A stretch of DNA of 11,534 nt from Kiritimatiellia bacterium (GCA_017508315.1 JAFVZE010000159.1:1-11534), one strand, 5' to 3'. Shown: positions 1 through 7,585, counted from the first letter of the stretch. The notes: generated by a model from the sequence alone, not told the origin. Translations and numbers: made by a program.

Positions 1-1875
1 ATACCATTTTCCCTCGGGAACGTTGAGCGTATCGGTAAACGCGCCGACGAGCAGGTTGTCTCCAAGCATGTATGTCGTCTTGCATTCGTCATACTCGGGA
101 ACATCCGGGTAGACGAACGGCAGCGAACGCAATACCGGCCAACCGGTGCGGCTCGCTTGCGCAGAAGCGGTATAGATGTACGGGAAGAGGCGGTAGCGCA
201 GCTTCAGATAAGCGCGGAAGTTGTCGAGCCCCGCCTTGCGCTGATACCACGGCTGAAACCAGTACGCCCAGTTGTTCTGCTGGCTCCAGGTCTGGAGCAT
301 ACCGAAGTGAAGCGATTTCGGGTTGAAGATCCCCATGTCGCAGCTCTGGTTGGGATGTCCGGACATACCGAGGTTGAGGAGCGACGCGCACGGACGCTCG
401 CCGCCGCCGGTATCTCCCGCCCAGGTCGCGACAAACTGCTGCACGCCCGCGTATCCGCCAGCGGAATAGACCATCGAACGCTTGCCGGTATATTCCTCGA
501 ATCCTCTGGACATCTGCTTGTCGTAGACGAGCGGATAAAGGTTGTGGTTCTCTTCGTTGGAAGCTCCGTTCGCCCACTTGCGGTTTGGTACTCCGTTCCA
601 TTCCGTAACCTGCTGAGAACCGTCGAGCTTGAAGCACTGCACGCCCTGATCGACGAACTTTTTCAGATGCTCGAACCACGGCATATCGCCTTCCTTGAAC
701 TGCGCTTCGCGGGATTTGAGATTCCTGTACACTCCTCCCTGCTTTTCCTTGAAACGAGGGTCTTTGACCTCGCCGGTTATACGGTCGTCTTCCCAGACTT
801 CCGGAAGATCCTTCGGAATGTCGGGCTGAAGACCCGATTTGCGCGCGACACCGGCCGCGCACTGCTCTTCGTAACGGAACAGATCATAGTTGACGCACAG
901 CCACAGCGAAAGTTTGAATCCGATACGGTTCAAAGCTCCAATGAACGTGTGACCGCCTTTCGGAGAAAAGTAAGGGAAAATGAAACGGTCGGGATGCCAG
1001 ACCTTCCTGGTTGAGCTGTCGTAGAACTTCTGCATCCAGCCAGGCTCAAGCCCGATGACGTCGCAGGGCAGATCGCGGTCGCGAAATTCCATTGCCTCGT
1101 CCACAAGCTTGAACATATCAACGTTCTCGTTGCAGACGTAGGTGAAGCCGTAGCCGAAAGCCGGCAGCATCTGCGGGCGGCCGGAGAGACGGGTGTAGAT
1201 GTCGAGCAGCGCCTTGTAGTCTTTGCCGCAGAAGACGTAGAAATCAAGTTCTCCCTCCGGAGCGGAAGCGACAAGCGCGTCGGGATCGGTCTTGCCCACG
1301 TCCATGTAGTTGCGCCAGGTCGTGTTCATGAGAACGCCCCAGCCCTTGGACGTAACGGCCATCGGCATCGGGATGTAGCTGTTGATGTTCTTCACCCAGA
1401 TTTCATATCGGCCGCCGCGGCGCTGGATGTTATCGCGGCTCACGTCGCCGAGACCGTAGACGCGCTCGTCCTTCACCAGCGGAAAACGCACCTCGTAGCC
1501 CTTGCCGGAAATCTTGAGAGCAATGGCGAGATCGGCGGCCGAGACCGACGATTTCAGCCTCAGTACGCCATCCTTGCCTACGGAAACATCCGCCGCCGCG
1601 GTCTTCACTCCGTCCGTACGCTTCTTCGCGCCCTTCACCTCCGGCCAGTCGCGCTTCAAAATACCGTAACGGTTGAGTCCGCTCTGCGTCCACACGCCGC
1701 TTTTGGACATACGGACCCGGAAGAGGTTGTCGGCAAGAACGTCGACACGGACCTGCGAATCGCGAACCGGCAGTATGACGGAAGTATCTGCGATCTTATC
1801 CTGATCTTTCCAATTCGGATTTGCGAAAGCGGTGCACGCACCGAACACAAATACAACCAACATCGCATTTTTCAT
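1..1875 (-). CDS. Secreted glycoside hydrolase family 31 (alpha-glycosidase type), 3' end cut by window edge
   Basis: The reading frame is open for 625 codons from ATG at 1875 to the window edge, so only the C-terminal beta-domains should be missing (GH31 proteins are usually about 700-800 residues). Residues 1-18 form a Sec signal peptide ending ACTAFA before NPNW, so the enzyme is exported. An N-terminal beta-sandwich region (about 25-215; includes RVYGLGDVSRDN) precedes a (beta/alpha)8 barrel (GYGFTYVCNEN, then DLPCDVIGLEPGWM). The predicted nucleophile is Asp418 in CFKLDGSQQ, and the acid/base is Asp488 in TWAGDTGGG; the 70-residue spacing suits GH31. The family hydrolyses alpha-glycosidic bonds with retention; the substrate cannot be read from sequence. 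The nucleophile context differs from the common KTDFGE form. The start is supported by the signal peptide and by AGAAAGGT six bases upstream. It is divergent from a polysaccharide lyase, suggesting a shared degradative role. Confidence 0.9.
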   Translation of the reverse strand, partial: MKNAMLVVFVFGACTAFANPNWKDQDKIADTSVILPVRDSQVRVDVLADNLFRVRMSKSGVWTQSGLNRYGILKRDWPEVKGAKKRTDGVKTAAADVSVGKDGVLRLKSSVSAADLAIALKISGKGYEVRFPLVKDERVYGLGDVSRDNIQRRGGRYEIWVKNINSYIPMPMAVTSKGWGVLMNTTWRNYMDVGKTDPDALVASAPEGELDFYVFCGKDYKALLDIYTRLSGRPQMLPAFGYGFTYVCNENVDMFKLVDEAMEFRDRDLPCDVIGLEPGWMQKFYDSSTRKVWHPDRFIFPYFSPKGGHTFIGALNRIGFKLSLWLCVNYDLFRYEEQCAAGVARKSGLQPDIPKDLPEVWEDDRITGEVKDPRFKEKQGGVYRNLKSREAQFKEGDMPWFEHLKKFVDQGVQCFKLDGSQQVTEWNGVPNRKWANGASNEENHNLYPLVYDKQMSRGFEEYTGKRSMVYSAGGYAGVQQFVATWAGDTGGGERPCASLLNLGMSGHPNQSCDMGIFNPKSLHFGMLQTWSQQNNWAYWFQPWYQRKAGLDNFRAYLKLRYRLFPYIYTASAQASRTGWPVLRSLPFVYPDVPEYDECKTTYMLGDNLLVGAFTDTLNVPEGKWY

Positions 1876-1890
1876 TTTCTGACCTTTCTT

Positions 1891-1940
1891 CATCCCGTTA
1901 AGAGGACGCAAAGCATATCACTGCCGTCCCAAGCGGGATG
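1891..1940 (-). promoter_or_regulatory. Nested hairpin in the 5' leader of the GH31 mRNA
   Basis: Read on the minus strand, CATCCCG (1940-1934) pairs perfectly with CGGGATG (1897-1891). Inside it GGGACG (1930-1925) pairs with CGTCCT (1908-1903), with one G-U pair. Inside that GCA (1924-1922) can pair with TGC (1915-1913) around a six-base loop. The outer 3' arm ends two bases before the ribosome site AGAAAGG. The stem lies wholly between the predicted transcription start and the start codon, so it could control translation or mRNA stability. No known riboswitch class is recognised. A DNA operator is the alternative reading. Confidence 0.4.
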
Positions 1941-1963
1941 GATACCTTTTCAATTCAGCCGAA

Positions 1964-1993
1964 ATGATATCACATCCTGACATTCTCCGTCAA
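1964..1993 (-). promoter_or_regulatory. Sigma70-like promoter of the GH31 gene
   Basis: On the minus strand TTGACG (1988-1993) is followed after 18 bases by TATCAT (1964-1969). That is five of six matches to each consensus hexamer. Transcription would start near 1957, giving a leader of about 80 nt before the ATG at 1875. The -10 overlaps the palindrome TGATATCA (1965-1972), which also occurs at the second promoter of this type near 8740. The call rests on sequence match only. Confidence 0.55.
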
Positions 1994-2024
1994 CCCTTGC
2001 AATTGCGTTATTTACAATAAATTA

Positions 2025-2033
2025 CCCCCCCCC
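2025..2033. repeat. Nine-C homopolymer tract in the divergent promoter region
   Basis: Nine consecutive C residues lie between the two divergent promoters, in an AT-rich stretch. Tracts of this length can slip during replication. This one sits upstream of both promoters rather than between a -35 and a -10, so any effect on expression would have to be indirect. Confidence 0.7.
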
Positions 2034-2094
2034 TAACTTTTAATCACATTATACGCGCCAGGTAATAATCTCGTCGGCGATGCGCCCGGCAATA

Positions 2095-2117
2095 TAGGAA
2101 TTTGCTATACTTTCCTA
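2095..2117 (+). promoter_or_regulatory. Extended -10 promoter within an inverted repeat, upstream of the lyase gene
   Basis: TGCTATACT at 2103-2111 matches an extended -10 (TGn followed by TATACT). No good -35 hexamer is found 16-18 bases upstream. The element sits in the 11-base spacer of a perfect inverted repeat, TAGGAA (2095-2100) and TTCCTA (2112-2117), so a dimeric regulator bound here would cover the -10. The predicted transcription start is near 2118, about 34 nt before the ATG at 2152. Confidence 0.4.
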
Positions 2118-2137
2118 AACCGCAAAAAGACAAATAA

Positions 2138-2155
2138 ATGAAAGAAGTATCATGA
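2138..2155 (+). other. Possible five-codon upstream ORF (MKEVS) overlapping the lyase start
   Basis: ATG at 2138 opens MKEVS and stops with TGA at 2153-2155, which overlaps the ATG at 2152 as ATGA. Such an overlap could feed ribosomes to a gene with a weak ribosome site. The ORF has no convincing ribosome site of its own, so it may be chance. Confidence 0.15.
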
Positions 2156-4062
2156 TCGGCATAAAACCGTTTATTCTCGCGCTCTCAACCTTCGCAGGCG
2201 TCCTGTTGCCCGCCATTGCCGACGTTCCCAGACAAAACACGGTACGTTTGAATGAAATAGCGCGCCTGCTGAACGAAAAACCGGGAGATGCCGCCGCAAA
2301 CATTTCCAACCGGGAAATCTGGAACAGACTTGCCGCGCTGCCTTCCGCCGCCAGACACCTTCGTTCGGCCGAAGCATTGCTCGACAAGCCGGTTCCGGTC
2401 ATAACCGGCGAAATGTATCTTAAATGGTACACAACCGATTACGTGAAAGACGCCAAAGCGGTTCCTTATTATGTCCCATTCTGGGCGCGGCGCAACGCGG
2501 TCGCTCTGCTGACCACCGCCGAATGCCTGGAAAACAAAGGCCGCTTCCTGCCCAAACTGCAGGAATACCTTCTTGAGATCGCCGCGATGCGGACTTGGGT
2601 GCAGCCGTCCCACGATCCCAAACACCTTTGTTTCGACGGCAAGAAACCCGTCATCGACATCGCATCGGCGGAGATGGCGCATACTCTTGCCCTGTCCTGC
2701 GACTGGCTGCGCGGAAGATTGCGCTCCGACGTATATGAGAAGGCGGCAAAAGCGCTTGAAAAACAGATATTCACCCCTTACCGCCTTTTCATTTCCGGCA
2801 GTTCCGTTCCCTGGTGGTTCTTCGGCGACTCCAACTGGAACGCCGTCTGCCACTGCGGCAGCGTATGCGCCGCGCTTTCGGTTGTTCCCGAGCGCATGGA
2901 GCGGGCGAAGTTCCTTGAAGCCGGCGAACGGGGAATCCGCCGTTATCTGCTCGGATTCTATTCCGACGGCGTGTGCCGCGAAGGAATGGATTACTGGAAC
3001 TACGGTTTCGGAAACTTTCTCCGCTTCGGTCTTACGGTGCGCCGGATGACGCAAGGCCACGTGGATTTCTTCGCCGGCGGACAGGCCGAGCGCAATTTCG
3101 CTTTCGCGTTCGGGGGGATGCTGGAACCGTGGATCGCGCCGCACTTCGCCGACGGCGGCGCCAATCCCAATCCGCTGGTGGTGTCGCTCGGCGCGCAGGC
3201 ATGGCCGAAATACCGGACGGCAAAAAGCGACGCCGTGGATATCTTTGCCGGCGGCATTGTCAATCAGTCGGTACGCATGTTCGAGCCGGACGCGCCCGCG
3301 CGGGCGATGGCGGAAAAACGTCAGGACGATCTCCGCCTTCCGATACGCACATGGTATCCAGTCGCCCAGATACTCACCTGCAGACCGGACGACCGACTCA
3401 CCGGCGGACTTGCAGCGACGATAAAAGGAGGCAACAACGGCGAGCACCACAACCACAACGATCTCGGCTCCTACGCCATTCTCCTCGACGGGGTTGAAAT
3501 GGCCGGCGATCCGGGCGGAGCCGTCTACACCAAGACCACCTTCACTTCCAGACGGTACGAAAATCCGATGATCAACTCGTTCGGCCATCCGGTTCCGGCG
3601 GTTGCCGGGCATCTTCAGCGCGACGGCGCCAAATTCTCGACAAAAACCGTCAAAACAGATTTCTCCGAAAACCGCGACAGTATCGTGCTCGATCTCACGG
3701 GCGCATACGACGTCCCGGAGCTACAGCGGCTCTTGCGCGAAATGACCTACCGGCGCGCGGAACGGTCCGTCTCCATCCGCGACACCGTGCAGTTCTCGAA
3801 ACCGTCCGCATTCGAGACACCGCTCGTAACGTTTTCTAAAATCGAACGCGGCGCCGACGATTCGCAATGGCTTCTTTCCGCCGGAAAACCGCTCAGAAAC
3901 CTCTGGTTGAAGATCGAGGTGCGCAGCGGAGGAAAATGGACGGTCCGCCGGGAGAAAATCCCCAACCCGAAAAAGGCAGAGCCGGAGAGGCTGTCGGTGG
4001 CATTTCAGAATCCGATCTCCTCGGCCGACGTACAGTTAACATTTTCCCCGGCCGCCGAATAA
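2152..4062 (+). CDS. Secreted heparinase II/III-family polysaccharide lyase
   Basis: A 636-residue protein with a Sec signal peptide (1-23, cleavage after LLPAIA). The N-terminal alpha/alpha-toroid (about 30-380) carries SNWNAVCHCG (227-236) and EGMDYWNYGFGNF (277-289), both typical of the heparinase II/III and alginate lyase-like superfamily. The C-terminal beta-sandwich holds the hallmark GEHHNHNDLGSY (430-441) with His432, His433, His435 and Asp437, and NSFGHPVPAVAG (475-486). Family members cleave uronic-acid polysaccharides (heparin/heparan sulfate, alginate and relatives) by beta-elimination. The exact substrate and PL family cannot be decided by eye. No strong Shine-Dalgarno is seen; GAAAGAAG ends four bases before the ATG, and a five-codon ORF (2138-2155) overlaps the start. 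The gene diverges from GH31 and converges on the efflux operon. Confidence 0.9.
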   Translation: MIGIKPFILALSTFAGVLLPAIADVPRQNTVRLNEIARLLNEKPGDAAANISNREIWNRLAALPSAARHLRSAEALLDKPVPVITGEMYLKWYTTDYVKDAKAVPYYVPFWARRNAVALLTTAECLENKGRFLPKLQEYLLEIAAMRTWVQPSHDPKHLCFDGKKPVIDIASAEMAHTLALSCDWLRGRLRSDVYEKAAKALEKQIFTPYRLFISGSSVPWWFFGDSNWNAVCHCGSVCAALSVVPERMERAKFLEAGERGIRRYLLGFYSDGVCREGMDYWNYGFGNFLRFGLTVRRMTQGHVDFFAGGQAERNFAFAFGGMLEPWIAPHFADGGANPNPLVVSLGAQAWPKYRTAKSDAVDIFAGGIVNQSVRMFEPDAPARAMAEKRQDDLRLPIRTWYPVAQILTCRPDDRLTGGLAATIKGGNNGEHHNHNDLGSYAILLDGVEMAGDPGGAVYTKTTFTSRRYENPMINSFGHPVPAVAGHLQRDGAKFSTKTVKTDFSENRDSIVLDLTGAYDVPELQRLLREMTYRRAERSVSIRDTVQFSKPSAFETPLVTFSKIERGADDSQWLLSAGKPLRNLWLKIEVRSGGKWTVRREKIPNPKKAEPERLSVAFQNPISSADVQLTFSPAAE

Positions 4063-4151
4063 ACGCATTCATCGGAAGTGATGCCGCTTATGTCAGCCGG
4101 CAGTGAGCTTATCTGAGAGGGAAATCTAGCACCAAGCGTCATGCGGAGCGT

Positions 4152-4838
4152 CTACCGCCGCACATCCTTTACGAGTTTGCCGTCGCGCATGACGAGTTGA
4201 CGCTTCGCGTAGGCTGCGATATCATCTTCGTGCGTAACCATGACAATGGTGATTCCCTCGCCGGAGAGTTCGGTGAAAAGCTGCATTATCTCAATTGAAC
4301 TCTTCGTGTCGAGATTGCCCGTGGGCTCGTCGGCGAAGAGAACCGGCGGCTCGTTCATGAGCGCGCGCGCGATCGCCACGCGCTGCTGCTGGCCACCGGA
4401 AAGCTGCGCCGGGGTGTGGCCGGTGCGGCCGCCCAGTCCGACACGCCTTAAAAGTTCCAGCGCCCGGCGGCGGCGTGCGGAAAACGTCAGCCGCCCCATG
4501 TAAAGATCGGGAAGTTCCACCTGCTCCACCGCCCGTGTGCGCGGCAGCAGATTGAAATTCTGAAAGACGAAACCCAACTTGCGGTTGCGGATGTGCGCAA
4601 GCTCCGTGCGCGAACGCCGGGCGACTTCGATTCCGTCAAGGAGATACGAGCCGGAAGTCGGAGTGTCCAAACATCCGAGAATGTTGAGCATCGTCGACTT
4701 TCCGGAACCCGACGCACCCATGATCGCGACGAACTCTCCCGAATCGATGGTGAGCGAAACGCCGTCAAGCGCGTGTACCGGCTCATCGCCGATAGCGTAC
4801 GTCTTGCGCAAATCGCGTATCTCTATCAAATGTTCCAT
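4152..4838 (-). CDS. ABC transporter ATP-binding protein, MacB/LolD type
   Basis: A 228-residue nucleotide-binding subunit on the cytoplasmic side of an ABC complex. It has Walker A GASGSGKST (41-49), Q-loop Gln93, signature LSGGQQQR (146-153), Walker B VLFADEP with Asp170-Glu171, D-loop GNLD, and switch His203 in THE. The sequence after Walker A (NILGCLDTPTSG) and FVFQNFNLLPRTRAVEQVELP is typical of the MacB/LolD/FtsE group, which powers mechanotransmission permeases rather than ordinary uptake. The ATG at 4838 is preferred because family homology begins there and GGAG lies ten bases upstream. An in-frame TTG at 4877 would add 13 unrelated residues. It is the last gene of the operon, 53 bases after the adaptor gene, across a gap holding a short CCGACAA tandem repeat (4871-4886). 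No FtsX/MacB-like permease gene follows. Confidence 0.93.
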   Translation of the reverse strand: MEHLIEIRDLRKTYAIGDEPVHALDGVSLTIDSGEFVAIMGASGSGKSTMLNILGCLDTPTSGSYLLDGIEVARRSRTELAHIRNRKLGFVFQNFNLLPRTRAVEQVELPDLYMGRLTFSARRRRALELLRRVGLGGRTGHTPAQLSGGQQQRVAIARALMNEPPVLFADEPTGNLDTKSSIEIMQLFTELSGEGITIVMVTHEDDIAAYAKRQLVMRDGKLVKDVRR

Positions 4839-4891
4839 CTTGTTTCTTCTCCGTTCGTCGGCACCGGCCGCCGACAACCGACAACCTTCCG

Positions 4892-6160
4892 CTACTTCTT
4901 CGGTTCCGGCGCCGTCCCCTTGGCGGTCGGGCGACTGCGCTTGGGCGCGAACGGATTTACGGTCTCGTCGCCCGAACGCTTCATCGTCTGCAGAGTCTCG
5001 TAACCGATGACGGCCTCCCTGCCTTCGAACCTGTCGCCGCCCTTCAATTCGGTGAAGGCATCGTCGGAAACCCCCTCCTCGACCATGTGATATTCCAGTC
5101 TGCCGTTTTCACCGACGAGCCAGATTTTGCGCCCGCGCTTGACCTCTCCTTCCGGCATATCCTCCTTCTTCGGCCGGAAGCGGAACGCGGCGGCGCTCAC
5201 CACCACCGTATTCTCGGCCCGCGCGGTCTCGATCGACAGCGTCGCGGTCATGCCCGGGAAAAGCATTTCACCCGGATTCTCCGCCTCGATGATGATCGGA
5301 TAGGTGACGACATTGTTGGTCGTCGTTGCGGCGCGGCGTATCTGCTTGACGCGCCCCTTGAACCTGCGGCGGTACGCATCGGCGGTGAATGTCACCGGCT
5401 GCCCGACCTTGATGTTGCCGACATCCGCCTCGGGAACGGTCGCCTCAACCCAGACCGTCTTCAGGTCTTCGGCGATGGTAAGCACCGGAACCGCGTTCAT
5501 CGAAGAAACGACGGTTTCGCCCTCCTCCACCTTGCGGTCGATGACGATTCCGTTCACCGGCGAGACGATGGTGCAGTAATCGAGATTCGCCTTCGCCTGA
5601 TCGGCCGAAGCCTCGCTCTGCCGCACCGAGGCCTCGGCGCTGCGCAGCGACGCCTTCGCGCTTTCAAGGCTCGCACGCGCCTTCATGAGCGCTTCCTCCG
5701 CGCCGTCGAGATCGGCCACCGGCGCGGTTCCCTTGCCCACGAGCGCCTTTTTCCGCGCATAGGTCTTTTCGGCGAGAGCCAGTTCCGCTTCGCAGGACTT
5801 GACCGTCGCCTTGCGCACCTGCACGTTGGCCTGGTTCACGTGCAGCTGGGCGACCGCGCTCTTGTAATTGGCGGAATACACCTGCGGATCGATGAGCGCG
5901 ACCACCTGCCCGTTGGTGACGACGGAATTGTAGTCGACGAAAAGCTTGATGATCTTGCCGTTCACCTGCGCTCCGACCGGTATACCGTTTTTCGCCTTGC
6001 GCGGCGTCACGGTCCCCGTCGCTTCGACCGTCCTTACCACATCGGAGCGGGTTATGGGCGCGAACCGGTAAAGCGGCTTCTTCTCGCCTGAATTCATTTT
6101 CCCGCACCCGGCGAGCGCGAATGCGCAAATCGCCGCGAGAACGACCGAACGTGCTTTCAT
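4892..6160 (-). CDS. MacA-like periplasmic adaptor (membrane fusion) lipoprotein
   Basis: A 422-residue membrane fusion protein that would link an inner-membrane ABC exporter to the outer-membrane factor. The N-terminus is a lipoprotein signal with lipobox LAGC (Cys19). Paired lipoyl half-motifs (about 60-92, GIPVGAQVNGKI, and 195-230, IVSPVNGIVIDRKVEEGETV) flank a long helical hairpin rich in Ala, Glu and Lys (about 95-192). A beta-barrel follows (about 235-315), including the TTTNNVVTYPI segment (279-289) characteristic of MacA-type proteins, then a membrane-proximal domain. The last about 20 residues are basic and Pro-rich, probably disordered. Its ATG overlaps the upstream TolC-like stop by four bases (ATGA), and GGAGG lies four bases before the start, so translation is probably coupled. 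MacA itself usually keeps an N-terminal membrane helix; here a lipid anchor is predicted. Confidence 0.9.
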   Translation of the reverse strand: MKARSVVLAAICAFALAGCGKMNSGEKKPLYRFAPITRSDVVRTVEATGTVTPRKAKNGIPVGAQVNGKIIKLFVDYNSVVTNGQVVALIDPQVYSANYKSAVAQLHVNQANVQVRKATVKSCEAELALAEKTYARKKALVGKGTAPVADLDGAEEALMKARASLESAKASLRSAEASVRQSEASADQAKANLDYCTIVSPVNGIVIDRKVEEGETVVSSMNAVPVLTIAEDLKTVWVEATVPEADVGNIKVGQPVTFTADAYRRRFKGRVKQIRRAATTTNNVVTYPIIIEAENPGEMLFPGMTATLSIETARAENTVVVSAAAFRFRPKKEDMPEGEVKRGRKIWLVGENGRLEYHMVEEGVSDDAFTELKGGDRFEGREAVIGYETLQTMKRSGDETVNPFAPKRSRPTAKGTAPEPKK

Positions 6161-7578
6161 TTTACCTCCGTGATTTTCTTCTCAGTCCACACCGGCACGC
6201 GTCCCGTCGTGCGGAAAAGTTTTGCCTCCGCCGTCTGTCCGCGGTAGAACGCCGAAATCCGGCTGCCGAGCGCGGTGGTGTAGGCCGAAACCGACGACGT
6301 GAAATCGATACGGTCGGCATCGCCCTCGAGATACTGCATCTTGACCGTCTTGAGATTCTCCGCGGCATCCGCAAGCGATGCGCCGGCGGTTTCTCTGGCC
6401 TTGACGGCGTTGTCGCGCTCGGCGATCGCGATCTCCAGCGCACGCGACAGCCGCTGCTCCTCCTCGTCGACGGCGGCGGCCGCGCTTTTCATCGCCACGA
6501 CCGAGCGGTCGACCGCCGTCGTCTTGCGGAAACCCTGGAAAACCGACTGGACGATATTGATGCCGCCGCGCCAAATCCACATCGGATCCGTCCATCCGAG
6601 CGAAGTCGTCGCCGAAACGCTCGGCAGCAGATCGGCGAGCGCGTAATCGACCTTCGCGCTCGCGGCTCGGAGTTTGGCACGGGCGACCGCCATCGCCGGC
6701 GCATTGGTGCGGGCCGGAACGAAGGCCTCGCCGAAAGTGTAGCGGCTGTCGGAAAACGCCTGCCGCACCGAAGCGAGAGCTTCGCCCGGGGCCGGCAGAA
6801 GCGCCGAGGCATCGGCGCGCTCCGCATCTACGCCGAGCGCGAACATCAGTTCCGCGAGCGCGACCGTGACATCGTTCGAGGCGGCGACCGTAAGCTCCCT
6901 GGCCTGGGAAAGATCGAGCCGGGCGCGGGTCACGTCGAGCATCTGCGCCTCGCCGGCGTCCAGAAGATCGCGCGCGCGCCTCAAATGCTCCGCGTATTCG
7001 AACTCGTTGGTCATGGCGACCTCAAGCAGCGCCGACTTCTCATGAACCGCGAAATAGGCCCCGGCCACCTCCTCGAAGACCGAAAAACCCGTCTCGGTCA
7101 GATTCAGTTCGGCGGCGATCAGATTCTCGCCTGCGGCCTCCGCCGCGGCGCCGTAGCGACCGAAATCGTATACAAGCACGCCGAGCGAAAGCGAACCGGA
7201 AAACGTCCCGTCGGAAGAAAACTCGATTCCGTCCAGATGGCGGCTCTGTTCGCTGACGACATCGTAACCGGCGTTGCCGGTGAGTTTCAGGCTCGTCCAC
7301 GGTGTTTTCGAGACTATCGGCGCATCGGCTGCAAGCTGCTTGAGATTGAGCTTCGCATCCTCTACCGCAAGACGCGCGGCAACCACGCTCGGACGGTTGG
7401 TCATCGCGAAATCCACAAGCCAGGAAAGCGGACGATTCCGCAGATCCGGAGGCGCGGCGACACTTTCACTCTCCCCTCTGCCTCTCGCCGACACCTCGTC
7501 CTGCGCCTTTCTCGCCCGGGTGAAAACCGAGCATCCTGCCGCCGACACGGCAAGCAGGATAACTATAAACCTAAACAC
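6157..7578 (-). CDS. TolC-family outer-membrane efflux lipoprotein
   Basis: A 473-residue outer-membrane factor, the exit duct of a tripartite exporter. The lipobox AAGC gives Cys16 as the likely lipidated residue, as in NodT/OprM-like proteins. The body has two similar halves of long Ala/Glu/Leu-rich helices with a beta segment in each: GNAGYDV, then FSGSLSLGVLVYDFGR in the first half; SATTSLGWTDP, then WRGGINIVQSVFQGFRK in the second. This repeat pattern is typical of TolC proteins, and the length fits the family. The start is GTG at 7578, chosen because GAGAGGG lies seven bases upstream, no in-frame start lies closer to the upstream gene, and the lipoprotein signal begins at once. The gene begins 22 bases after the serine hydrolase stop and overlaps the adaptor gene by four bases. 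Confidence 0.88.
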   Translation of the reverse strand: MFRFIVILLAVSAAGCSVFTRARKAQDEVSARGRGESESVAAPPDLRNRPLSWLVDFAMTNRPSVVAARLAVEDAKLNLKQLAADAPIVSKTPWTSLKLTGNAGYDVVSEQSRHLDGIEFSSDGTFSGSLSLGVLVYDFGRYGAAAEAAGENLIAAELNLTETGFSVFEEVAGAYFAVHEKSALLEVAMTNEFEYAEHLRRARDLLDAGEAQMLDVTRARLDLSQARELTVAASNDVTVALAELMFALGVDAERADASALLPAPGEALASVRQAFSDSRYTFGEAFVPARTNAPAMAVARAKLRAASAKVDYALADLLPSVSATTSLGWTDPMWIWRGGINIVQSVFQGFRKTTAVDRSVVAMKSAAAAVDEEEQRLSRALEIAIAERDNAVKARETAGASLADAAENLKTVKMQYLEGDADRIDFTSSVSAYTTALGSRISAFYRGQTAEAKLFRTTGRVPVWTEKKITEVK

Positions 7579-7585
7579 GGATGCA

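Noticed and set aside
1997..2006. GCAATTGC palindrome in the divergent region as an operator
   Set aside because: Only 8 bp, in AT-rich sequence and not placed symmetrically at either promoter; too weak to call.
2185..3612. A 475-codon open frame on the minus strand inside the lyase gene
   Set aside because: The lyase has clear motifs and a signal peptide in the other strand; this frame has none and is a shadow.
4063..4151. Possible terminator between the convergent lyase and ATPase genes
   Set aside because: Only a 4-bp GCCG/CGGC stem (4083-4101) is seen, with no U-tract on either strand. No support for an intrinsic terminator or a missed gene.
4839..4877. Longer ABC ATPase starting at TTG 4877
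   Set aside because: The added 13 residues have no family resemblance, and ATG 4838 has GGAG ten bases upstream.
5087..6091. A 334-codon open frame on the plus strand opposite the adaptor gene
   Set aside because: Low-complexity, Arg/His/Asp-rich shadow of the adaptor coding sequence with no ribosome site or known motif.
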